Source of the DNA: Amborella trichopoda
Lineage: Eukaryota > Streptophyta > Magnoliopsida > Amborellales > Amborellaceae
NCBI RefSeq assembly: GCF_000471905.2
Contig: NW_006499827.1
Location: 4,907,123 to 4,971,122, forward strand
Direction: 5' to 3'
Length of the DNA: 64,000 nucleotides
Shown here in pieces: positions 46,889 to 58,309 of this stretch. Below the pieces are notes generated by a model that had not been told where the DNA came from, ran no database searches, and was given only the letters and a program-made list of their open reading frames with translations. The first letter of the stretch is position 1. Each line of letters begins with the position of its first letter. The translations under genes and the position numbers were made by a program.

Positions 46889-48757
46889 GTTGCCCTTCTT
46901 TAGTATTCACCTGAGGCGCTAGGTGAATGGCAAAGAAGTAGACACCTGAGATACGTTGGGGAAAAAAACCTTTTTCGATGGATCATTCTTTGAATGACCA
47001 GTACCCTTTGGGTAGGCGGTACGTCGATGGATGTTTTTGATCTGTAAGAAATCAAACTAACACTGCTACCTTTGAGTCATTGTCGTTGAGAGATCTCCGA
47101 CAATCGGGATCTGAAGTGACAGTCAACATGAACCGTGCTATCTTTGAGCCAGTTACACTCCTTGTTGTAGTCACTCCAATGCTACCTGGGAAGCTGCCAA
47201 TGTAGTCATCTTTGACTTTAGACCTCTTTCTTGGGGTCTGATTATGCAATCGAATGGGACTTTGATTTGGAATAAATGATGGGACGATTAATTTCTGGCT
47301 AATTGAACTTCCTGGTCGCCTTTAATTCTGATTCTTAGGGTCCACAGGTTCAAGGTTTTTAGTATGGGAACCTATGGGTTGGTCTCTGTTTTCCTAAGGT
47401 TTTCCAAGCATGGCAATCCAGGATTTGGTGATGGCGGACGCATCATATCCAAGCCTCCATGAAACTCCTTCGTTTTTTTAATACAGTTTAGAAAGTTTTG
47501 AAGATAGATTGAATTTTGAAACAGAAACAGAGTTTCGGGCTACGTTTTAACCAAAAAAATTAAGGCTTTTGAAAACTCACGAAACCCATAGGGGAATTTT
47601 GAAGAAGGATGAGAAATTTTGAAAAACAAGTTTTGGTAAGTAGTTTATTTTATTATTATTATTATTATTTATGAGCTTGCCGAGCCTCTACTTGGGACTT
47701 TGAAGACGAAGAATCACTAAGTACTTCATCATATTCCAATCTTGGCTCTTATGTCACAATTCAAGGAAGCGTTTTTCTAGTTTTTTTGAGCAAACAGGTG
47801 TCTTGGATAACATGGGATGTGCCTCAAAGTGATCAGAATATCTTTGGACTTCCAGTTTTGTTCATCCTCTACAACTCTTTTGAAGTTCAGATAGTCGAGC
47901 CTCTTCATGTTTTACTTGGACTGATACATTCTTTTGCTTTCTAAAGTCATTCTAACTTGATAAGAGAAGAATTTATGGAGATTTGGGAGAAGAGACAAAA
48001 AGATAGACAAGTTCTATTTTTCTATTCCCCCGGGGTCCCTTTCGGGTGCTCAGCCCGATAGTTTTTTTCATTTATTTTTTGTTTCAACGCTCGGGGTTCC
48101 TTTTGGATTTTCAGCCCGACGGGTTTTTTTTTTTTTCCTGTCCCGCTAGGGTCCCTTTGGGGTATTCAACCTAATGGCTTTTTTTTTCCAACACTCGAGA
48201 TTCATTTTTTATTTTTCATCTCGGCAGATTTTTTTTTTGAAGAAGATGAAGAAAGAGGAGAAGGAGAAGAGTCAATGGTGTTTTTTTCCTTCTTGTGGCA
48301 CTTCATTTTAAAAAACATATAAGAACTCGATCATCATTCTTTCTTCCAAGTGGCTGGGAAGTCCTAGTCTTGGTTATCATTTGATTTTCCTTGCCCCTTG
48401 TTGATATCTGATACTTCATTGACAAAGGTTATCGAATCCTTATAGAATATTTTCTCCTTAGATTGCTTCACTCGAGCATTGATCTTCAAACTCGGAGTCA
48501 CTCTCAGTTTCCTAGTCCTTCAATATCTTGTTGGATTGACTAAGCTCTTTTTTTTTCTTTTTTTTCTTTTTTTTTTTCAACTCCTTAGGTTGTCAATACT
48601 ATGGAATAGAATGCCTAAGCAGAGCATGGATGCCCCCACTTGGCTTATTTGAAAGGGAGGAGTAAGTGATCACCCCACGCATTTTCGATAATCTTTTTCA
48701 GTTGCAACTTCATGTTGCACTTGAGGAGTATATTGCCTTGAGGCATGTTGGGAGTCA
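46889..48757 (-). other. Non-coding 3' interior of element F
   Basis: From the LTR inwards it holds the polypurine tract, AT-rich text, a TTATTA microsatellite near 47650, and at 48025-48240 three to four ~75-bp units of GGGGTCCCTTT..GG.T..TCAGCCCGA followed by T runs. No gene. Confidence 0.6.
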
Positions 48758-50372
48758 TTAGATAAGGTGTGGGCCTACCGGTGGCCCTACTTTATTTTCA
48801 ACATCAAATGAGGATGCCTCTATCAAGTGGTTTGGCAAGGCTGCCCTTGTAGGGTCTTCTCCATTTGATGAGACAATCAATATCTTAGATGAGACCGTAT
48901 TTTTATCAAATGGGGTGATCCCCATCAACCCGGTGGATAGGACTGCCCCTGTTGGATCTTTTTTTTCTTGAATGTGGAGTGTCCCAAGTAATGGAGTCAT
49001 GCCCCTACCCCCTATCTTTTTCTTTGAATCATTTCTCTTCAAGGAATAGTATGACTTGATCTTTAATGTCTGGTTCTTCATCCCATATAAATAGGTTATT
49101 TAGAAAATCATGTGAAAGTGGCCTAGATGGTCCCCTTAAAATTTCTAGGGGTTTGATTTCTTTTAACTCTTGCGGAAGTATTGGATATTCAAGAATGATC
49201 AAATTTGGATCATTCGTTTCTTCGATGTTGATTGCTAGATCAATAATAGTAACTGATGCAATTACTACTTTAGGCTCAACAAGGGCAGTTTGCTCTTTCA
49301 TTCTCTCTCTAATCATGGACCCTAGGCTAAGGCAATCCTTGGCATTTTCTTTATGAAATTCCCTAGCCACAGGGTTTTGCGTGTACTCATTCTTATCTGG
49401 TATTTTTTTCATATGGTGGATAATTTGATCCCTATGTGTCTTCATATTCTTAACTTTTATTGGGACTGTTGGAATAGTTTCTTCCTTTTGTTGGTTCGAC
49501 TTCTCTAATTCTATAGGAGCTCCCCATCAAATAGATCTAGACCTATGACAATTCTTATTATTTGGTTTCTGAAGTTCCTTAGTAACGTAGGCCACTCTAC
49601 CATTTCGGTCTTCATTTTCAGAGCGGTATCTTCATGTGCCCCAAGGCCATATTGGATGATTTTGAAGCTTGAGCATGGATCTTGACTCGTTGATCTTTAT
49701 TAAGTTGAGACGGTCTTATGGTTGAGCCGGATCTACAAGAAGTGGACGATGAGAAGATTGGCGGTGTCGGATTGCTGATGCGGTGGAACTTATATGACTT
49801 TACTGTTCAGGGGCTAGAGAGGTCATTTGACTCTAACCTGACTGACGACTCAATGTCCTAGGTGAGGCATGTGACTCAACAAGGGCAGTACGCCTAAAGA
49901 AAGTTTTGACCTTGGGTAAGTTCTTAAGACACTCGATTGGAAAAGACTCGTAATCCCTAGAATTGTGCAAGGGTGAACATTGAGGAATAGAGGCATAACT
50001 TGAAGAATTCTTGGGTTTAGGTGAAGATGTCTTACTCTCTAGTTTTCCTTGGTAGCTAGCCTTGCTTGAGTTAGATTTGGACATTTATGGGAGGTGCGCC
50101 CCTGATTGGACAGTATATTCCCGAGACATAGACATAGAAGATGAAGGTGGACTCAACCATGATTCTTTAGTTTCGGGTTGAATGCTCTAACTGTTTTGAG
50201 TAGCTTGAGCTATACAAACTTGCTGCACTCCATGGTTTGGCTGGACTACAGATGGGTTAGTTATTCTTAGCCCTAAGTGTGGGATTATGGACCAACTGAA
50301 ACTCGAAATCGACTGACTTGAGACAGGGCAGACCCAAGGAACTAAGCCATAAGGTCTTGTAGGTCTAGTCAT
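48758..50372 (-). pseudogene. Gag-like frames of element F (degenerate)
   Basis: Minus-strand frames in series are MTRPTRPYGLVP (start 50372), a Ser/Pro-rich stretch (50084-49833), a 138-codon stretch (49445-49029) with REFHKENAKDCLSLGSMIRE that looks like a worn zinc-knuckle region plus its downstream helix, and a 107-codon stretch (49081-48758) with a diverged internal repeat (DPTGAVLSTGL / DPTRAALPNHL). The order parallels gag of D. Stops and frameshifts separate them. Assignment rests mainly on position and weak similarity. Confidence 0.5.
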
Positions 50373-50594
50373 CTAAAGGAGTCTAGACTATGTAGTAAAC
50401 TAAATAACTGAGTCAACATGAATTATGGACATAATTATAAGGCTATGCACAAAAATCTCTTCTTCTTCTTTTTTTTAATTTTATCCTCTGTTTTTTTTCC
50501 TATCTAAGAAGCAAGATAAAGATGCTTCTTATTTGTTTACGCTCCGATCTGCGTCGATCTCTGGGATAAGATCTACTCAAATATTAGCAAAAAC

Positions 50595-51093
50595 TGAGTT
50601 ATTTTTTAAAAGGTAGAAAAAATGGGGTCGCTTGAACTATGAGTTAAGAAAAATCCCAAATCTATTCAGATCCAATTACAACCCGCATTATAGAAGAGGG
50701 ATTTATAAGAGTCAAATTTTGTCTAAAATCTAATTTTTTTAATTAAATAAAATACATTTATTGCATCATAAAATGTATTAACTACATCATAAATACGTTT
50801 TCTGCATCATCAGGGCACGTTACAGCCCGGCCCATGGCCCGACACTTAGGTCTCACAAGGACTAAATTGTCATTTGTTATATCATTTTAACCATGGGTCC
50901 AATTCGGGCGATTCTTGGACCGTTGGAAAGATCTCAGGCTCTACTTCAAGTTGGGATAGGATTTAGGTAGTTTTGGGATAATTAAATTGGATCTAAGTTG
51001 CCTATGGTCTACTAGGGTTTGTGTGGTCGTTTAGGACTAGAATCGAGGTTTTTAGGAGTTTTCTTAGCCAGAATTTTGAGGGGGGTGTCTACA
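50595..51093 (-). mobile_element. 5' LTR of element F (internally deleted)
   Basis: 499 bp, with the same ends as the left LTR but lacking about 530 bp of its AT-rich middle. Confidence 0.72.
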
Positions 51094-51726
51094 ATATCTT
51101 CGATAGAAACCTTTCCCATATCTGATTACCTTATAAGGGTATCTTTGATTTTTAGAAGACACAGTTTTCGAAACCACATCTTCTAGGGAAGTGAATACCC
51201 CAAGGTTTATTATCTCGAATGGAATTGGCGGATCCACTTTTTCGTCTTAAATATAGGGCAAGTGGATACACGGTATCCACTTTATTCTAGTAAAGTGGAT
51301 ACTGTGGTATAATATCCACTTTATTGTAAAACTTTTATGTTATTGAATATGAAAGTGCTACAGTATTGGAAGACAGTTTTTAAAGCCATGTCTTCTAGAA
51401 ATGAAACACACCCAAAGTCATAAGATATCTCAGATACCTCTTTTTCAATAGTAATCCGAGCTACAAAAAAAAAAACTCTTGGTTGATTGCCTCTCCAATT
51501 AAAAGGTCTCTTGCTCTGATACACTTTCCAAGATAATTTCCTTATTACTTCCATCGAAATGATCTACCATGTATTTAACCCAGCTTTCCTTTCCTTTCCT
51601 TTCCTTTTATGTTATATAATTACCACTCATTCACCTTCTTTTGTCTTGGTGCCTATAGTTAAATTTAATATGGGTTATTTACCAATAAAAAGGTGCACAA
51701 GAGGAAAAGTACTCCATCCCATTACG
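51094..51726. other. Intergenic segment with a hairpin cluster
   Basis: Around 51258-51325 the words AAGTGGATA and TATCCACTTT alternate several times, giving overlapping inverted repeats such as AGTGGATAC/GTATCCACT and ATCCACTTTA/TAAAGTGGAT. Two further imperfect hairpins with GAAGA/TCTTC arms lie near 51157 and 51373. A (CCTTT)n run is at about 51584-51608. No gene. Confidence 0.6.
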
Positions 51727-52920
51727 CTATGTCATCATCATCATCATCATCATTTTAACCTTTTTCCAATCAGTTGGGGTCGGCTTTATGAATTATCGTT
51801 TTCCATTCTACTCTATTAAAGGTTATATCCTCAGTGAGGTCATAAGTCCAAAAAGATTTCGGACTACTTCTAGCCACGACCTTTGGGCCTATCTCTTGCC
51901 CTTTCCAGTCTTTTCACTTAAAATAACTTGGACCTCCTAACTGGTATTGTACGTGGTCGGCGCCACATATGGACAGCTCATCTCAGTCTACTCTTTTTAA
52001 TTTTATCACCTATTGGTGCCATGCCTAAATTCTCTCGAATAGATTCATTTCGAATTCTACTCCTTCTTGTCTTCCCACTCATCCATCTCAACATCCTCAT
52101 CTTTGTTGCACTTATTCTATGGATATATTATTTTTTGACCGTCTAACATTCTGCCCCCATAGAGCAAAGTAGGTCTCACCGCTGTCATATAGAACTTGTC
52201 CTTCAACCTCATTAGTATGTGGTGGTACATAAAATTCCAATTGTACATCTCTTTTTCGCCCACCCAGCTCTAATTCTGTGTGCGACATCTATTTTGATCT
52301 CTCATTTTTCCTGGATTATCGATTCAATATGTCGAAAATGCGAATTTGTTTTTTGTACTTCCTGGCCGTCAATTATAACTACTTCTTCGTCTCTACTCCT
52401 ACTATTACTAAATTTGCACTCCATACATTTTGTCTTAGTACGACTAATTTTAAAACTTTTGGACTCTAGAGCATCCCTCCAAAGTTCTGATTTTGTGATG
52501 ACATCGTTTTAGGTCTCATCAATCAAAACTATGTCATCTACAAACAACATGCACTACAGTATTTCATCTTGTAGGTGCCTAGTTAAGTCATCCATAACTA
52601 AGACAAAGTGGTACAGATTCAATGCTGACCCTTAATGTAGACCTCTTGTCACTAAAAACTCATTCGTCTCGCCACTAGTTGTTCGTACACTAGTTAGTGC
52701 TCCATCATGCATATCTCTCACCAAGTCGATATAGTGTGTAGAGACGCCTTTCTTTTTTAACACCCACCAAATCAAATATCGAGGCATTATATCATAAGAT
52801 TTCTCCAGACCATGTGGATGTCTTTTTCCTTTGTCCTAAGCTTCTCAATCAGTTGCTTAAGTAGGAAAATAGCCATTATTTATGTCATGACATGAAATGT
52901 GTTCTCTATGTCAAGATTAA
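51727..52920 (-). pseudogene. 5'-truncated RTE-type LINE, RT fragment
   Basis: On the minus strand, pieces of an RTE-clade reverse transcriptase appear in order: KQLIEKLRTKEKDIHMV, WWVLKKKGVSTHYIDLVRDM, SVRTTSGETNEF, CMLFVDDIVLIDET with the catalytic F-V-D-D, ALESKSFKISRTKTKCM, YIHRISATKMRMLRWMSGK and RIRNESIRENLG, ending with PTDWKKVK and a (GATGAT)n tail (51727-51747), the usual 3' end of plant RTE elements. Stops and frameshifts interrupt it. The endonuclease half is missing at the 52920 side. Confidence 0.88.
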
Positions 52921-53186
52921 AATAAAAAAATTGACTAATTTTCCTATTCTGCAGTCATGTACACATATATACTATCGACACCAGTGATCTGAAAATTGCT
53001 GAGCCTTGGGTTTGGGAGCTAGGTGATTCTAGGTCGAAAATCCCCTAGACTGACACTTGTCTATGGACTTTTTTGTTATCTTTCAATTTTTCGTATTAGA
53101 CATTACTCGATGTGGCTTGAACTCACTGTAATGGGACTGGGGAACTCCGGCTCAGCCCCTGGTTAGTCAATGAGGTGGTTAGTCAA

Positions 53187-53641
53187 TGAGGGTGGCAACG
53201 GGCCGGGCCATCTTTTTTTTTTTTTGACAAGAGTATGTAATTTTATTGATTCAAGAACTCATTACAAATATATCATATTACAATAGAGAATAAGAAATCA
53301 ATAAAGAATCTTAACTCAACATCCTTCCTAGCTAATTCACCTATACCCGAAGTCGCCTCTTTATAAATATGGTTAAGAATACGTTTTTGTCAAATCCATT
53401 ACTTTCAGCCACAAGGTCTAAAAGATTTATTACACCAATTGATAATGTTTAAGCAATTTCTTTTAAATGGGCCGCTGGTCCCCATAAACAAATAAAAAAA
53501 TAAAATAAAAGAAAAAACAAGATTGAAAGACGGCTGTAATGGCCGAGCGGCTCTCAGGCCATAGTTTATCGTGCAGGCCCTACGTTTTTAGAGCTGGGCC
53601 GACTGGGCCCGGCGGGACCACCCGGGCCATTGCCAATCCTA
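53187..53641. mobile_element. Possible non-autonomous hAT element
   Basis: The left end reads TGAGGGTGGCAACGGGCC and the right end, as reverse complement, TAGGATTGGCAATGGCCC, similar to the TAGGGNTGGCAA inverted repeats of many plant hAT elements. No matching 8-bp target duplication is visible. A T run at 53212 followed by AT-rich text with a minus-strand AATAAAAT could be the poly(A) end of an inserted retroposon. The flanks 52921-53186 and 53642-54075 hold no gene. Confidence 0.4.
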
Positions 53642-54075
53642 CTGGACAGGGACTGGTTCCAACTTTTTAAAGTTCAAAACCCACCAGAACTCAAAAAGAG
53701 AAAAATGAAAAGGTCAACATGAAATTAAGCAAGGGCCTCCACCAAATGAGGCTAAAGTTTAATGTCGCGGATAAGGAGCAACAACTGGATCCCATCTCTT
53801 TACATGGAACAAAGAGATGGTGAGCTGGATGGACGGTCCAAATTCTCCAATTTGTGCTGTTTCCTTGAAAAACTAAATCCCTTAAAAAATAGGAATTATA
53901 ATGGATGAAAGAAGCCAACTGGGTCTTTGCTACTCATTGAAGGAAATTTTCTATGTGCCCAATATGAGTGCTAGCTTGCAAGACTTTCCTTAGTTACAAG
54001 CTCTTGCCAAGAATGTTCTCTCTCTAGAATGGTCTCTCTCTCTCTCTAGGATGGTTTCTCTCTCTCCTCCAGCCC

Positions 54076-54082
54076 TATATAA
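54076..54082 (+). promoter_or_regulatory. TATA box of the GASA gene
   Basis: TATATAA lies 49 bp upstream of the chosen ATG, so transcription should start near 54105-54112, inside a CT-rich 5' leader. Confidence 0.7.
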
Positions 54083-54130
54083 GTTACAGTCATGCTCTCT
54101 TCTTCCATCCCCTCTCTCTCTCTCTCTAGC

Positions 54131-54921
54131 ATGGCTCGCTTCTTATCTATCATTGCTGTGTTTCTCCTTAGCCTCTTGGTCCTACTGGAATTTGGATTAG
54201 CAGTACAGCCACAAGTGGTATGCGCTTTCAACAATAACACTATTCTTCTTTCTATATTCAAACCACCTGTTGTCTTCAAACCATCAATCTTCTTACATTA
54301 AATAAAGATTTAAACCTCAGATTGATCAGGTCGATTCTTTTACCATCTAAACTTTCATAGTTTTGTTCCCCCCATGATCTCATGAAGCAACCATTGTGCA
54401 AATTTTTGTTTTTAATTATCTTCTTTTTATTTATTTATTTTTTTGTAGGTGAACCAAGGTGGCCTCCCTTCAACCACTATTGGTAAGTGATTTTTTTTTT
54501 ATGAAGTAAGCACCATGGTGCTTGTCTTTTTCTTTTTTTCTTTTTTTTCTTTTCTCTTATTAGTTCAGTAGTAGCAATGGAAATATAGCGTTGCTTAACG
54601 TGAATTGCTAACCACTCATCTAAAGCTCCATGCACATGCACATGCACATTGTTTTGTTTTTTTTATTGTTAAGAAACACATGCAATACTTTTTTCTATTT
54701 TTTTTGCTCTTTTTCACAATGTTGGGGTTTAATTTGTAGATTGTGGAAAAGCATGCTCCGGCAGGTGCAGGCTATCGTCGAGGCCACACCTTTGCAAGAG
54801 GGCTTGTGGCACATGCTGTGCAAGGTGTAGCTGTGTGCCTCCGGGGACCAGTGGAAATGGAGAAAAGTGCCCATGTTATTATAACATGAAAACTCATGGC
54901 AACAGACCTAAGTGCCCTTAA
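54131..54921 (+). CDS. GASA/snakin cysteine-rich secreted peptide
   Basis: Predicted 100-residue peptide from three exons: 54131-54217, 54449-54482 and 54740-54921 (TAA). Introns of 231 and 257 bp are GT-AG and phases agree (0 and 1). Residues 1-24 are a signal peptide (MARFLSIIAVF, then a Leu-rich core), so it should be secreted to the cell wall. The C-terminal 60 residues are the GASA domain with all 12 cysteines: CGKACSGRC, PHLCKRACGTCC, ARCSCVPPGTSGN, EKCPC and final KCP. GASA/snakin peptides are plant-specific, often gibberellin-responsive, and act in growth, redox and defence; which role applies here is unknown. An in-frame ATG at 54092 lies only about 10 bp from the TATA box, so 54131 is the likelier start. 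No disabling change is seen. Confidence 0.93.
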
Positions 54922-56781
54922 TAGAGTTGCTATGAGCCTCTATTTGGGTTCCAACAAAGTCCTCAATTTCTCTCATTTACTACATAATTCTAGCTGATGG
55001 TGTTTCAGTTCATTTGAATTATTCATATGTCGAAATAAGCACAGGCCTAGCCCTATGCTTTGGAGTTGATTTGGGTTATGCATCTGGATATAAGAGAATA
55101 AGTGGAATGTATCTTTCTTTGTGTTACTGTTTGCAGTTTTTACATGTGTGGTTAATCAACCAATTTATCAACAATGTAATTATTTTAAAAGGATTATTTT
55201 ACTCAAGTACTCTACAATTTTTTCTAAAAAAACAGAAGATTTGTATTTTTGAATAAGCATTGGGGGTTTTATAATTTGCCACACTTAAAAATAGAGTGGT
55301 CTAGATCAAATAATATAAATATTCTTGCTTGTTCTAGGTTCCAAATTTGAAGCATGTTCAAAATATCTTATTTCAAATTTAGAACCTGGAAACAGAAGGC
55401 TATCTGCATTAGTTTGAGTGGCCAATAGCAAAAGTCGAAACTACATCAGTTTTGTTTTACGTTCCAAAACCGCAATAATTTATGCTTAAAATATCTTATT
55501 CTTGTTAGTCTTATAACAAGCAAGGTTATTTTGATTGGGTTCTAAATCCGCAAAAATTTATGCTTAAAATATCTTATTCTTATTAATCCGTAACAATCAG
55601 GGTTATAGGATTCGAACCCTAAATAAGGGCGTGCATTGTACTTAAAGCATTTGCAAAGAAGGGTTATTTTAATAATATGGCCCTGTTTGTATTTAAAGCA
55701 ATTACAAGAAAAAAATATTTAAGAAACTACAGGAGTGAAATGATCTTATTGTAATCACTTTATTAATAAAATAATTTATTTGTTCACCCTATTGAATCTT
55801 CTAATTTTCCGAGTGATTTGACCATTATTTAATGATAGCTTCCTCCTAACCTTTTTTATTTTGTTAAATCGGTTCTAATTTTTATATGGTGACCACCCTA
55901 CTTATATTTGCAACGGCAAGCAGGGGTGCGATTCCTCTCTATTATGCTAAGTAAGCACTTCTTGATTATTCGGAAAAGGCAAACTTAAAACTATAGCGTT
56001 TTAATTGCTCATATATTTAAAATGTCAAGGACTTAATTTGCTCCCTTTCTGATTTAGGGATATGTTAATGATCTTGGCTGATATATATGCATGACCTGGT
56101 TGTACAAAAGGTAAGGGGGAGACCATTTACCTTCGGTACAGAGAGGTTGTAATTGTTTATCACTGTCTGATACAAAATTTGATAGCTTGTGTGTGTCAAA
56201 TTTTCGAAAATTTCTTTTGAACTTTAAGTCTGGTCAATACAATAAATACAATCAAAAGTAAATGGTCTCTCTCTGTACTTTCCCATATAATGATTGTAAA
56301 CAATGACATAATTTATCTTTATCATAAAGAGGTCACATTCATCATGTCACCATGTCATTATAATGTAATAAAACTACTCTTCTAAGAAATTAAGTATCTG
56401 GCAATTGTATGACTCAAAAAATTGGACATACACTCTTCATTCTAATAATCAACCCCTAAAAGTAAGATATCGTCAAAATGAGTCTCATCCAACAATGAAT
56501 TTAGCCCATCCATTTGGTGATTTTTAAGATCTAGGGCTTCTTGAATTGAAAATCAATTATTTCTTTTTAACAGTATTAATCTAATGAAAATAAAACTATC
56601 TAGAAAATTTGAAAAAGGAAAATGATCGTTCTACTTTCTAGGTTGTCATTAAATTTTATTTTTTTGTGGGTCATTAGAATGAGAATAGTATATATTTAAA
56701 ACTTGAGGTCAAATAAATGGCTCTGCCATAGTTTTTGAAGATTTATTTATTATATTACTATATAGCTAGTGTAAAACTGAC

Positions 56782-56812
<31 letters not shown>
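54922..56812. other. 3' flank of GASA and intergenic AT-rich DNA
   Basis: No second gene is seen. A 78-bp near-tandem duplication lies at 55461-55606 (CGCAA.AATTTATGCTTAAAATATC in both copies). Near 56120 and 56260 the words GAGACCATTTAC and GTAAATGGTCTC form a loose inverted pair. An (AT)n run at 56785-56812 borders the next MITE. Confidence 0.5.
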
Positions 56813-56815
<3 letters not shown>

Positions 56816-57268
56816 TGATATTTACCCACTAGCTTATATGAACATATGAGCCCAACAGCTTAGATTGAATCTGGGTTGATTTGACGATCACAACTTCATT
56901 TCGCATTTGAATTTTAATTTACAAATCCAAATAACTTGAATTTTTAGGAATCCATTCTTCTCATCAAGGCGCACCTAATAAAAAATATTTAAAAAATAAT
57001 TCATAAAAAATAAATTGACTAAAATACTCCTAAAAATATTTCAAGTTCATGGGTATTTTGGTTAATTTATTTCTTGCAAAAAAATAATAATATTTTTATT
57101 AGATTCTCCTATTTTTGAAAACACACGCCTAAACTTTCAAGTTATTTTGAATTTTAAAAAAAAACTAAAATTTAAATATGAAATGAGGTTGTGACCTTCT
57201 GATCGGCCCATATTCAATCTGAACCATTGAGCTCATATGTTCATATGAGCTAGTGGGCTAATCTTAAC
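56813..57268. mobile_element. Foldback MITE between two (AT)n runs
   Basis: The left arm contains CCCACTAGCTTATATGAACA and TTAGATTGAATCTGGG; the right arm, reversed, contains CCCACTAGCTCATATGAACA and TCAGATTGAATATGGG. Arms of at least 110 bp pair with roughly 85% identity, and the loop also folds (CTAATAAAAAATATTT / AATATTTTTATTAG). About 456 bp, non-coding, flanked on both sides by AT dinucleotide runs, which hide any TA target duplication. Confidence 0.85.
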
Positions 57269-58072
57269 ATATATATATATATATATATGATCGGTCGTAT
57301 GTATGTCCACTTCAAATTTTAATTTTAATTTTTTTAGATCCAATCAAGTTGAAACGTTTGGGGATCTACCCTTCCAAAAAGGGCATACTACTAAAAATAT
57401 TTCAAATAAATAAAATAAAAATTTATCAAAAATACACTAGTATTTGAACCATTTACCATTTTTTATTAATTTCATAACCCATTTATTGTATCATTCGAAT
57501 GACTATTTGGAATTTGATCAAAAGAATGAAATGCAACATAAAATTAGATTAAAACACCTGGGTTAGATGCTAAATAGTTCAAATTATAGTTAGCACTTTG
57601 ATAAATATTCCTAATAAAGAATATTATTTTCATAATTTTCGAAAGGGTTGAAGAATAAAGCAAGAAAGAGTTAAAATTTGAGAAAAACAGAAAAAGGTAA
57701 CAAAGTACGGGTGCTAAAATGGCTTAAATTTTGGAATCTAATTTAAATCAGTCGATCCTTGGATGTCATTCTCTCCCGGCATAGAGGCATATACATAGTG
57801 TCTCTCTCTTTATTCGCTTTTTTGTGCTTTAGACCTGATAGAATAACGGGAAAATCGTTCCGCACTACAAAAAAGGGGTAATGCTAATAGAATATTGACT
57901 TTTAGCACAAAGAGTTCACAATCACTTTCGTCCTTCATATTTGAGATCAGGTGGTTGTGAGCAAGTTATTATCTCAACTCAAAGTTTAAAAAAAAACTCA
58001 AACTTTGTGACATACTTTGTGTTATCCAATTTGCCACTAACTTCTTTGCATGAAAGATAAATGGATTCATAG
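57269..58072. other. Intergenic AT-rich DNA, no gene seen
   Basis: Non-coding. A CACTACAAAAAAGGGG sequence at about 57863 resembles a CACTA transposon end, but no partner end was found. Confidence 0.5.
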
Positions 58073-58309
58073 TATACAATCCATGAAAGAGTAATAATCC
58101 TATGACACCCTCCCACACCCACATGCATAGAGCCTCAAAAAATCACCATTAAGTTTAGCACATATCTCTAAAAAAGTTTTTACAGAGATGTAGAACTTAA
58201 TTTTTCTAGATATCTATACCAAATTTAATGGTGATCCTTTAGAGTCCTATACACATGGATGTGAAAAGATCTCATAGGATCATTACTCATAAAATACATT
58301 GGATATTAT
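58073..58309. mobile_element. Short foldback MITE (~237 bp)
   Basis: The left arm reads GAGTAATAATCCTATGA ... ATCACCATTAAGTTT; the right arm, reversed, reads GAGTAATGATCCTATGA ... ATCACCATTAAATTT. Arms of about 90 bp pair through most of the element. No coding capacity. Confidence 0.8.

Larger units (their letters stand above)
45860..51093 (-). mobile_element. Gag-only LTR element F
   Basis: Two LTRs share TGAGTTATTTTTTAAAA at the left end and GAGGGGGGTGTCTACA at the right end. The terminal TGTAGACACCCC (minus) and the polypurine tract AAAGAAGGGCAAC match element D, so F belongs to the same family group. The interior (46889-50594) contains only a degenerate gag and non-coding text. Flanks are CTTAT and ATATC; no target duplication is evident. 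The PBS next to the right LTR is not recognisable. Confidence 0.72.

Noticed and set aside
45855..51098. Target-site duplication for element F
   Set aside because: Flanks CTTAT and ATATC share no convincing 5-bp match, so none is claimed.
56115..56290. Inverted pair GAGACCATTTAC / GTAAATGGTCTC as a MITE
   Set aside because: The adjoining blocks do not keep inverted order, so the two arms do not form a continuous terminal inverted repeat.
57863..57878. CACTA-type transposon end (CACTACAAAAAAGGGG)
   Set aside because: Only one terminus was found; no reverse-complement partner or 3-bp target duplication within the window.
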